This document shows positions 47,863 to 57,300 of a stretch of 64,000 bases of DNA, piece by piece. A model generated the notes under the pieces. It was not told the origin of the DNA. It was given only the letters and a program-made list of their open reading frames with translations, and did no database searches. Numbering within the stretch: the stretch's first letter is position 1; each line of letters starts with the position of its first letter. The translations under genes and the position numbers were made by a program. The stretch comes from Melieria omissa (lineage: Eukaryota; Arthropoda; Insecta; Diptera; Ulidiidae): NCBI GenBank assembly GCA_963971225.1, contig OZ020267.1:106541892-106605891 (forward strand), in the 5' to 3' direction.

Positions 47863-47925
47863 CCGTCAACCGCAGCCACTAACGTCAGTCGTAACGACGC
47901 ACGTCATATGCGTCGCATCACGTCA
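47863..47925. promoter_or_regulatory. Four CGTCA boxes at exact 19-bp spacing
   Basis: CCGTCA at 47863, then ACGTCA at 47882, 47901 and 47920. ACGTCA is the reverse complement of TGACGT, the core bound by CREB/ATF bZIP factors. The bases between the boxes are not repeated, so this is not a simple 19-bp tandem repeat, although a decayed one is possible. Nineteen bp is close to two helical turns. Function is inferred only. Confidence 0.4.
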
Positions 47926-47965
47926 AACACATTTCAATTGAACTTTGTTTTCCACCCCGTTTCAG

Positions 47966-48079
47966 ATGTCTTTCGTCGACTTATTTGTGTCGTGTGCTGT
48001 AAAAAGAAATAAAGAAAACACGCAAACAAAACCAGCGCAAGGGGAGCAATTAAATGAAATTAAAATCATCTATCAATGA
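47966..48079 (+). CDS. Candidate 37-residue ORF following an acceptor-like site
   Basis: TTTTCCACCCCGTTTCAG at 47948-47965 is a good 3' splice-site match and is followed directly by ATG. The frame begins MSFVDLFVSCAVKRNKENTQ, is lysine/glutamine rich in its second half, and ends at TGA 48077-48079. It could be a short coding exon or chance. No family recognised. Confidence 0.15.
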   Translation: MSFVDLFVSCAVKRNKENTQTKPAQGEQLNEIKIIYQ

Positions 48080-48739
48080 GCAAATATTTGGCGTCTTAAG
48101 TGGCGCTTTTCTTCGCAGTCATTCGATGCGTTTATCTCATTTATTCGCACGTAACGCTGGGTCTGGCTGCTGTCATGTTATTTAATCTTTTGCGCTCACC
48201 TTTTCATTAAGACATTTCCTCCCTTACTATTCTCCAAACTGAGCTCAGTTCACTTCTCTGCCTCTCTCTTTCCATCTCTTTTACGCATTCGCGTTTCGTT
48301 TTTGTTCTCGCTCAGTCTGCTTTCATTGACACTTTGGCCGCTTATCACTGGCTGTCATTTAATTGTTTCTTACTTAATTCATTGCTGTTCTCTTTTCTCT
48401 ACATTTTCTTTTTTTGGTTGCTTGTTTTATTATTGTCTTAATTTGTGGCTTTTGAAAGCGTCTTTTAATCGTAGTTGAGCATGAAATCATTATACCAGAC
48501 ATTCCGAAATAAACCTCTTCATAAATGCTACGTTGATTTTTAATTGTTTTTACATCTCCCTTTTTGTGTCTGTTTCTTTGCTTAATTAAACTGTCATTTT
48601 TTTGTTGCTTTTGCTTTCGCTTTTCTTTCTTCGCATAATTGTTCACTTTTATATTAAAGACATTCAATTAGTTTCATTATTACAAATTAATAAAACGCAC
48701 TCAAGTATGGTGTGAGTAAATATTTAACTCTTGATTGCT
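48080..48739. other. Noncoding DNA, no recognised feature
   Basis: Ordinary sequence with CTCTGCCTCTCTCTTTCC near 48260. A lysine-rich minus frame at 48374-48667 has no support. Confidence 0.5.
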
Positions 48740-51675
48740 TTGTGTGACAATTATACACAACAAAGCCAAACATAAATATTTGTGAATATGAATTGTGTGT
48801 AAAATTAATGGTAGAAATATTGTAAGCTCGCGAGCTATTGAAAATAGTGAACTTGGTGGTATTGATTCAGTGTCACAGAATATAAATTGTGACATTTTAA
48901 CTATGTGTGACAGTAGTAAAAGACATATGTGACAGTGTACTGTAAGAATTGTGCCTTGTTTTTGGTACAATTTGAGCAAAAGAATGCAGTTTGAGTAAAA
49001 TATTGTCACAATGTCAACTGTCATACCTTTGTAATGTAATGATAATGGGTAGGGGCAATGCCCTTGCGCACTGCAACCTAGTAGGTTTATTGTGCACCTT
49101 TAATGTGTGTATCTGTGTGGCAAAGCCTCTTAACTGGCACACCTTAACTATGTGTGACAAAACATTTTGACTTAAAAGTTTCTTGAATTTGTATAAACTC
49201 TAAGAACCTCACCGTTGCAGATTGGTTTCGAAATGTCTGTGTGAATTTGAACAAGAGAAGACAGTTTGAGTAAAATATTGTCACAATTTTAAGTATCAAC
49301 CTTTAATACGTGTATCTGTGTGATAAAACCTCCCAACTATCACACCTTAACTATGTGTGACAAAACATTTTGGCTTCAAAGTTTCTTTTGAATTTGTTTA
49401 AACTCTAAGAAACTCAACTGTTACGCATTGGTTTCGAAATGTCTGTGTGACACTGAATTAATGCATAGTTTGGCACCAAAAATGTGTCATCTGCTATATG
49501 CGACATTTCTTTCAGTAATATGTATGTACATAGATGAAATATTTAAAACTGTCCCAAACTATTTCAAATGCCACTGATTACCCGTGTAGTCTGTTTGTGA
49601 CACTAGATTCATGCATAGAAGTGCATTCGAAGCATGCAATCTGCTGCCAGTTGACAGTGATAACTGTCACAAATAACATTTTGCGAATGTTTTTTTTTTT
49701 TTTTTTTTAACAGGAACAAACGCGCAGGGGATGACCCCTATTAATGCGAAGCATTGCGTTGGTTCAGGAAGGATATAAAGGTTAGGAGATAGGGTTATGA
49801 GTGAAGTGGTTATGGACTCTTGCCTTGAACCCATCGAGATCATAAGTGCTGGGGAAAATATCCGCAGGGAGACCATTCCACAACCGCGCTGTACGGGCCA
49901 GAAACGAACTTTCCCTGTAGTGCGTAGTGCGCTGGAACATCGTTTCGACGTGGAAAGCATGGGCGCCAGTGTTCAAACGGGTTGCCCGGGGGAATACCCG
50001 GAGTGATGGCATCAAGTTGCTCATCTCCACTGAGCAGTTACCGAAAAAGTATCGGTAAAATAACACCACACATGCCACGTTTCGACGATGTTCCAAGGAG
50101 TCAATAGAGCTGGATGCCCTACTGTCCCCTATAAGTTTAATCGCACGGTTTTGCACCCGATCGAGGAGCTCCAAATGGGTTTTTGAAGCCCCCGCCCAGA
50201 GGTGCGAGTTAAACTCCATTTTAGGTCGGATATAGGTGGTGTAAATAATGCGGAGATCAGACGGAGTGAAATATTTTTTGCACCGCTTTAGGAAGCCTAG
50301 GCACTTGGCTGCTTCTTTCGACACGCCAAAAATATGATCGTTCCAACGAAGATCGTTCTTAATGGACATGCCCAGAACATCAAGAGCTGCCGATTCCGCA
50401 ATACCCACACCACCCATAACCAGGGATGTTTTGGAATGTGGGGAGACTCGTTTGTGGGATAACAGGCAACATTGGGTCTTGCGGGGATTAAAATAGACCC
50501 TGTTCACTTGACCCCACTTGGAGATTGTTTGTAGGTCGCTATTAAGTGTGTCATTCATACGGCGCCGTTCTCTCTCAATCTCCATCTCTCTTTGCGAATG
50601 TCTGTTTCTATTCGTCGTTACATTGGCTCGTTTGCGTCTTTGTTTTATCAACTTGACATCTTGCATTCTTCATGCGTCTTTGTGACATTATAGTAATAAT
50701 AAATTTATATCGCAAGCATTTTGTTGAATTTCTGAGTCAGTGCAATATGCAAATTGCAGGGAAATTTTTGTCACAAAAATACTTGAATCATAAGCTACGA
50801 AGTCCTATGTGCATATTTGACATTGAATTGCGAAACAACGTTTTGGTTAGAGAAGTACATAATTGGACTTTTAATGACTGAAAGATGACAGTAACAACTG
50901 TCACAAATAAATTTTCGCGCATGTACGAGTAATGTGTGTTTCTATTCGTCATTTGCTCGTTTGCGTCTTTGTTTCATAAAACTTGACATCTTGCATTCTT
51001 CATGCGTCTTTGTGACATTATAGTACATAATAATATATTTAGATCCCAAGCATATTTGTTTAATTTATTTTTCACTATAATATACAAATTTCACAGATTT
51101 TTTGTCACAAAAATACTTAAATCATGCATATTTGACATTGAATTGAACAGCATTTTGGTGACATGAGTACATAATTAGACATTTTAATGACTTTAAGTTG
51201 ACGGTAACAACTGTCACAAATAAATTTGTATAAATGTAGTTGATTTGTATTCGTTTTACCCTATTTCTGTTTTATAAACTTGACTTGATTTGAGTAATTT
51301 GTTTATGTCCCAAGTATATTTGTTGAATTTCTTTCTCATTGTCTTCTACATACAAATTTGAACGAATTTTTTGTCACAAAAATACGTAAGTCTTTAGCTA
51401 CTCAAGTCAGTGTGGCTATGTGACATTTTATTGACGAGCCTTTTGAAGACTAAAGTACATAATTTAACATTTTATTGACTATTTAGAGAAAAATGCATGC
51501 AATTAGTTGTCACAATGCTGTCACAACTTTGAACATTTACATTATTTAAATAAATTAATGTGATTTTAAATCGAAAAATGTGTTTTGTGACAAAAGTAGA
51601 TTATTTGAAGTTTTAATGACTGTTTAGAAAATATTTTACACAATATGTTGTCACATTTTTGTCACAATTTCGAGC
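48740..51675. repeat. TGTGACA/TGTCACA-dense repeat region upstream of the neprilysin-like gene
   Basis: More than 20 copies of TGTGACA or TGTCACA are scattered over ~2.0 kb (excluding the retrotransposon insert). Two tandem structures contribute: a ~205-bp unit (49150-49290 and 49355-49450, with CACACCTTAACTATGTGTGA) and a ~310-bp unit (CAACTGTCACAAAT near 50897 and 51205, and AACTGTCACAAAT at 49662). The last repeat continues past 51370. The motif also falls outside the tandem units, so duplication alone does not explain it. Confidence 0.7.
49691..50590 (-). mobile_element. 5'-truncated jockey/CR1-like retrotransposon with 11-bp TSD
   Basis: Minus-strand reading gives the reverse transcriptase C-terminal region of the same family as 18520-19719, here in one open frame of about 268 codons inside the insert (ending 49782). 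Landmarks are ERERRRMNDTLNSDL, WNDHIFGVSKEAAKCLGFLK, RVQNRAIKLIGDSR and ARLWNGLPADIFPSTYDLDG. The open frame extends 25 codons into flanking DNA by chance. The 3' end is a ~20-base A run (T run at 49691-49710 on +). TTTGCGAATGT at 49680-49690 and 50591-50601 is the target duplication. The catalytic half is missing, so the copy cannot move itself. Confidence 0.9.
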
Positions 51676-52046
51676 TATTTCATTACTTATAAGCAAAACT
51701 GCGTGCAATTCTTTTATTAACTACAAAAACACGCTTTTGAACCTGTCAACAGCTTTGGAAAATTACCAACAAAATTTTTTGCGTTGTAAAGTATCAATTA
51801 ATATTTTTCCATTTATGTAAATGAGTTCATTGGCGATCGAAACAGTTCCACAAAAAACACTTTTATTTTATTTCAATTTTAAATCTTAATGAGTTCAATC
51901 GATAGGTGGACTTCTGTGGTCTTTCTTTGTTCGAATTGGTGTAATCTGTCAAGAGGTGTCGACGGTCGACGGTGTCGACAAAAAAATAATTATAATTTCC
52001 AATGATGATTATGCTTAAATAAAACAACAACAGCATTTATAGAACC
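51676..52046. promoter_or_regulatory. Presumed promoter region of the neprilysin-like gene
   Basis: This gap precedes the first ORF. AATCGATAG at 51897-51905 resembles the DREF core (TATCGATA) by one base. A triple GTCGAC (GTCGACGGTCGACGGTGTCG) lies at about 51959-51978. No TATA box is convincing. These are candidate sites by position only. Confidence 0.25.
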
Positions 52047-52331
52047 ATGAAAACAAGTTGTGTTCGAGTTCTATTTTTATTTTATTTTTGGTGCTTGATC
52101 TTTGCAAAAAAGATAAGTGTGGTGATTCCCTATGAGTTTGGGACAGACATTCAATTATTGCTGAAGCAGCTGCTGGACAAAAAGCCTAGCATTGATTCAC
52201 AGACAGTGTGTATCCGTGGCAAGTGGCAGTTGGGCGTGTTTTCAAGTCTGTCTTCAAGATATTTTCAAGGCTATTTTAAAGTTCAAGAAAAGCTTTTAAG
52301 TTTTAAAATTGTTCCAAAATGTTGCACGTGA
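52047..52331 (+). CDS. 94-residue ORF with a signal-peptide-like N-terminus, overlapping the neprilysin-like start
   Basis: ATG in the context AACCATGA opens a frame with a typical secretory start: MKTSCVRV, then a hydrophobic run LFLFYFWCLIFA, then KKISVV. The remaining ~75 residues are basic, contain three further cysteines (one internal, two at the end) and match no family I recognise. It lies in a different frame from the protease and overlaps its first 13 bases. It could be a real small secreted protein on a dicistronic message, an upstream ORF that lowers protease translation, a separate exon, or chance. The start context and the secretory-type N-terminus are the only support. Confidence 0.35.
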   Translation: MKTSCVRVLFLFYFWCLIFAKKISVVIPYEFGTDIQLLLKQLLDKKPSIDSQTVCIRGKWQLGVFSSLSSRYFQGYFKVQEKLLSFKIVPKCCT

Positions 52332-54376
52332 ACTTATCGCTGGTTCTTCTAGTTTTGCCAATATTTACAAAATCTGTCCATTCGCAAACCATGGATCACG
52401 TGGAACTGGTGCATTGTGCTGCGCACCCACAGTGCTTGCAACATCTCAACGAGGCTGTGGTGGCTGTTATACGACGAAATATGCACAACACCAGCAATCC
52501 GTGTGACAACTACTGGGATTACGCGTGCGGCGAGTGGACGGCGGCGCCGTATTACGACCACGCGGACAATTTCGGTGCCGTGGGCAACTACTACGCGGCA
52601 CAGTTGCAGCAAATACTGCAGGACAACGACCAGACTCTGACGAACTCAGTCGAGACGAGGCATTTTCCGCAGCTCATGGAAAAGTTGCGTGACTATTACG
52701 GGGCCTGTGTGGGCACCAAAAGCTACTATCTGCAAATAGAACATTACCTACAGCAACTTGCTGCACTGGCGCCCACTCTGGGCTGGTCGCATAACATAAG
52801 CGAAGCCTTACAACAGTCCATGTGGCCCATGGAGCATTTTAATTGGCTCACTGCCGTGGCGGAATTTCGTCGTTTCGGGCTGAATGGCGCACTGTTGGAC
52901 GAATCGGTGGGCTGGGCCTACAACGAGTCCACCAAATATGTGATTGAGCTGAAAATGCCCGATGAGGAGGTCGACACTTTTGTTAACAAACAACAGATTT
53001 TGACTTTGTTTAACACATTGAATTGGATCGATGATGGTGCGAAAGCGTCGCCAACTCATACGCAAGTGGCCTCAGACATTTACGAGTTGGAGGCGCAACT
53101 GCGCGATTTGCGTGCCAAACATCGAGCCAAAGTAGACAATGAGCTGGCGCTGACATTGGAGGACTTGCAGCAATTTGTGCCCAACATTGATTGGTCGCTG
53201 TACTTTCAAACGCTTCTAGGCCAACCAGCCGCAGCGTCACTGCCCATCGAGTTGGCCAATGCTGGCTACATGCGCGAAATGGCCGAGTTGTTGGCCCAAA
53301 CTGATGGCTCCACACTGGCCTGGTATCTGATGGCACATTTCGCACGCTTTCTGAGCGCCACAAGTCCGCAAATCACTGCCAAAAACTGCATCGCCCATCA
53401 GGGCGCGCTGATGCCGCTCGGCATGAACTTTGTCTTTGATCGTTGGTTCTATGCGAACCGCGCCCAGGATGAGTCTGTCTTGACGCGCATCTTTGAAAAG
53501 CTGAAATCGCGCTTCGCCACACAAATAGCAGCCAACAAGTTGCATTTAACTGCCACCGAGCGCAACTATTTGCTGGCAAAGTTGTCTCGCATGCAGCTGC
53601 AAGTGGGCAATTTGCCTCGCAACATGTCGCTCGCCGCCTACGATCGCTACTACGCCGCTGTCAACTTGAGCGCGCACAACTTCTACCACAATCACCTGGC
53701 CATGTTGCGCTTTCGCACGCAGCAGCAACACGCACCGCTGCTCGACGTCGACGTCGATGGCCACTTGCAAGCGGCCACCTACTACATCAACGACGACATT
53801 CAGCAGCCGCGCAACGCTCCCTACTTTGTGCACCAGCGCAATTTGCTGGTGGTGCCCATGTTGTTCCTGCAGCTGCCCTTCTTCCATCAGGCGCTGCATC
53901 CGCTGTTGCAGCACAGCCTAACCGGCTGGATCCTGGCGCACGAGCTGCAGCATGGCTTCGAAACGGCGGGCATTGTGCTGGACGCCTGGGGCAATGAGTG
54001 CGGCATCGGTGCTGGCATTAGGGCGCGTCCCGCCTTTGATGCAGCAGTACGCTGCCTCACGCAGCGTCCCACCGCCGCCCTCATCGAACGCATTGCTGAC
54101 GTGAATGGCTTTCAGTTGGCCTTTGACGCGTATTTTGATGGCAGCAATGCTGACGAAGCGTTGTTCTTTGCGCCGGACTTTACAGCGCGGCAGTTGTATT
54201 TTCTGAATTTTGCGCAGTTCTTTTGCGGCACGTTGCCACGCCCCATTGCACACGATCGTGACGATGTGCGCGTCATCGAGACGTTGGCCAATATGCCAGA
54301 ATTTGCTGCGGTCTACGGGTGCAAAGTGGGCGAGCGACAGCGTCCGGCGGAGCAGTGCCAAATGTGGCAAGTGTGA
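52319..54376 (+). CDS. Neprilysin-like secreted M13 zinc metallopeptidase, intronless
   Basis: The 685-residue product is an M13 (neprilysin/endothelin-converting-enzyme) peptidase that would cleave short extracellular peptides. Residues 1-22 form a signal peptide, with no transmembrane anchor after cleavage, so it is probably secreted. NPCDNYWDYACGEW (60-73) is the M13 N-terminal hallmark. Near the C-terminus, NAPY (499-502) replaces the usual substrate-binding NAYY/F, HELQH (541-545) is the HExxH zinc site with catalytic E542, and E590/D594 in ERIAD supply the third zinc ligand and its partner. The usual NGG after ERIAD is VNG here, so activity is likely but may be altered. It ends CQMWQV, the family's C-x-x-W end. 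About five N-x-S/T sites are present. ATG 52319 follows an in-frame TAA at 52304 and has AAA before it. Unlike the anchored human enzyme (~750 residues) there is no cytoplasmic part. Single-exon, secreted copies are typical of fly Nepl paralogues, many of which are male biased (family knowledge). The coding region is much GC richer than its surroundings. Confidence 0.93.
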   Translation: MLHVNLSLVLLVLPIFTKSVHSQTMDHVELVHCAAHPQCLQHLNEAVVAVIRRNMHNTSNPCDNYWDYACGEWTAAPYYDHADNFGAVGNYYAAQLQQILQDNDQTLTNSVETRHFPQLMEKLRDYYGACVGTKSYYLQIEHYLQQLAALAPTLGWSHNISEALQQSMWPMEHFNWLTAVAEFRRFGLNGALLDESVGWAYNESTKYVIELKMPDEEVDTFVNKQQILTLFNTLNWIDDGAKASPTHTQVASDIYELEAQLRDLRAKHRAKVDNELALTLEDLQQFVPNIDWSLYFQTLLGQPAAASLPIELANAGYMREMAELLAQTDGSTLAWYLMAHFARFLSATSPQITAKNCIAHQGALMPLGMNFVFDRWFYANRAQDESVLTRIFEKLKSRFATQIAANKLHLTATERNYLLAKLSRMQLQVGNLPRNMSLAAYDRYYAAVNLSAHNFYHNHLAMLRFRTQQQHAPLLDVDVDGHLQAATYYINDDIQQPRNAPYFVHQRNLLVVPMLFLQLPFFHQALHPLLQHSLTGWILAHELQHGFETAGIVLDAWGNECGIGAGIRARPAFDAAVRCLTQRPTAALIERIADVNGFQLAFDAYFDGSNADEALFFAPDFTARQLYFLNFAQFFCGTLPRPIAHDRDDVRVIETLANMPEFAAVYGCKVGERQRPAEQCQMWQV

Positions 54377-54384
54377 CAAATTGA

Positions 54385-55500
54385 TTGATTAATTGTATGG
54401 TTAATTGAATGAGGAACTAATTGTATGATCAGTGGTTTGTTGTTATTAAATTAAATGAGAACTTTGTCAATTAATTGAATGATTGACCAACTAAATATAT
54501 GATCAATAGTTTATTGTTATTCAATTGAGTGAAAGCTCTATCGATTAATTCAACAACCATGAAACTAACGTATTATCAATGGTTTATTGTCATTCAATTG
54601 AGTGAGAGCGTCATCGATTAATTGAATGATTGCGCAACTAACGTATAATCAATGGTTTATTGTTATTCAATTGAGTGAGAACATTATGATTGAGCAACTA
54701 AATATATAGTCCATGGTTTATTATCATTCAATTCAGTGAGAACTCTATCGACTAATTCTATAATTAAGAAATAAATGTATAATCAATGGTTTGTTGGCAT
54801 TCAATTGAGTGAAAACTCTATCGACTAATTCTATAATCATGCAACTAATGTATAATCAATGGTTTGTTACCGTTCATTTAAGTGAGAACTTCATCGATTA
54901 ACTGAATGATTGAGCAACTAAATATATAATCAATGGTTTATTGTCATTCAATTGAGTGAGAACTCTATCGATTAATTCTATAATCATGCAACTAATGTAT
55001 AATCAATGGTTTATTGTTATTCAATTGAGTGAGGCATTGACATTATCGATTAATTGAATGATTGAGCAACTAAATATGTAATCAATGGTTTATTGTCATT
55101 CAATTGAGTGAAAGCTTCATTCTATAACTAAGCAACTAATGTAAAATCAATGGTTATTGTCATTCAATTCAGTGAGAACTATATCGGTTAATTGAATGAT
55201 TGAGCAACTAATGTACAATCAATGGTTTATTGTCATTGAATTGAGTGAGAGCGTCATCGATTAATTTAATGATTGAGCAACTAAATATACGATCAATAGT
55301 TTATTGTTATTCAATTGAGTGAGAACATTAGCGATTAAATATATTATCAATGGTTTATTGTCATTCAATTGAGTGAGAACTCTATCGACTAATTCTATAA
55401 TTAAGGAATAAATGTATAATCAATGGTTTGTTGCCATTCAATTGAGTGAGAGCTTCATCGATTAATTGAATGATTGAGCTACTAAATATATCTTCAATGT
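54385..55500. repeat. ~73-bp minisatellite directly 3' of the neprilysin-like gene
   Basis: About fifteen units share ATAATCAATGGTTTATTGTC, ATTCAATTGAGTGAGA and ATTAATTGAATGATTGAGCA. Anchors fall near 54575, 54650, 54711, 54783, 54855, 54930, 55003 and 55082. Alternate units share features (TCTATAATCATGCAACTAA versus GAATGATTGAGCAACTAA), hinting at a ~146-bp dimer. The array starts within ~50 bp of the stop codon, so the 3' UTR must be made of it. AATAAA first appears at 54770-54775. Confidence 0.85.
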
Positions 55501-57300
55501 TTTTTTTGTAATTGAATTAAAGGAGAGCTTAATACTTAATTATTTAATATTTAATTAATTTAAAATAATCCATGGACTACTTATAAAATCAATTTATTCA
55601 TATTAAATAATAATTACATTGATTTTATTTACTTGTGTGATTAATAAGGAGACTAATTTCATAAACTAATTTAGATTTTTGGACTCACTATAATAATTTT
55701 GACTTTAAGAATACAATCTGACTTATTTAGATTCTGAAGTCTGAAATTCTTAGTGTTCGAAAACAATAACTTAAAACCGTTATCATCAATTAAATCATTA
55801 AATTAAAATTTAATAATTTAATAATAATTAAATCATTAAATTAAAATTTAATAATTTAATTTTTGAAAATAATTGTTTAATTTTAGTTTAGTGAGCTAGT
55901 AGAATAGTTTATATTATAAGAATTATAAGAAGAAAGGTAGAGTAATCAAGTGTATAAATTGCAGAATTTCACAATTGAAAACAATAATTAATTAAAATAA
56001 TTTTAATTGTGAAAATAATTGACTTATATAGAATCTCAACGTAGTGTTCGAATTCAATAATTTCAAAATCAATTAAATCAAATTAAATAATTAAATTAAT
56101 GAAAAATTTATCAAATAAAAGAATCAATAATTACAATCAATACTAAATCAAATTCAATCAAAATCAATCAAATTAAATCAAAATCAATATTAAAAAAATA
56201 ATAATTTAGATTTTGTAAATAATTGTTTAATTTTGAGAGTTACTAGAATAAATTATTTTTTAAGAATAATTTTTTTCTTAATCAAAGGAAAGTAACAATA
56301 AATTCTTGGTTTTTAAAAATAATGTTATAAATAATTATAACATTTTTAATTTTGAGTAATTAAGAATAATTGTGAATGTAATATTTGAATTCAATAATTT
56401 TAAAATAATAAAATAATAATTCAATTAATAAAAAATAAAAAATTCATTTAAAAAACATTAGTTAAATTAAAAATCAAAAATTCTTTTTTATTTAATCAAG
56501 AGTAAGGAACTATAAATTTTTTGAATTTATACTTATAATTCATATTTATATTTTTGATTTTGAGAAAAATTGATTTATTGACATTTTCAATTTATTTGCT
56601 GAATTTATTAATTCCATAATCAATAATTAAATTAATCAAAAATTAATGAAAAATCACTTCAAATTTTAAAATCAAATTAATCAAAAACTTCATAAAGGAA
56701 GAATAATTATACTAAAAATCAGTAATTCAGATTTTGAAAATAATTATTTTAATTTGATTTTGAAACGAACTAGAGTAATTATACTAAAAATCAGTAATTC
56801 AGATTTTGGAAAAAATTATTTAAGTTTGATTTTGAGACTAACTAGATTACTTTTAATAAAAATCAGTAATTCAGATTTTGAAAAGAATTATTTAAATTTG
56901 ATTTTGAGACTAACTGGAGTAATTCATATTTTAAAAATATTTCTTAATTTTTCAATCAAGAGTAGTTAACTATAAAATGTTTTCTAATACTGTTGAAATT
57001 AATAAATCAATGATCAATTGACTAATAAAGCAGTGCAATTAATATTTGAATTACTGACTTGAATGGGTTTGGTATTAATTTGTAATGAAAGCCTCAATTA
57101 AAATGTCTTGGTTAATCAATTCATTATCCATGGAACTAATTAAGATAGTAGTTGATTAACTTAGGCATTGAAATTTGTGTAATAAGTTATTTATCAATGG
57201 CCAAACCATTCAACTATTTTTGTTAAATTTTTTTTTTTCATTATTTATTTTAATTAATATTTTGTTGACTAATAATTGACTGAAAGTTGATCAAGTCTTT
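55501..57300. other. A/T-rich noncoding DNA with a short ~72-bp triplication
   Basis: Almost entirely AAT/TTA-type sequence. AAAATCAGTAATTCAGATTT recurs near 56715, 56786 and 56858, about 72 bp apart. No gene is evident. Confidence 0.6.

Noticed and set aside
50591..50666. First 25 codons of the long minus-strand frame at 49782-50666 as part of the retrotransposon
   Set aside because: They lie outside the target-site duplication, in flanking repeat DNA, and are open by chance.
53546..54379. Minus-strand frames of 122 and 153 codons
   Set aside because: Shadows of the GC-rich neprilysin-like coding sequence, which has the motifs.
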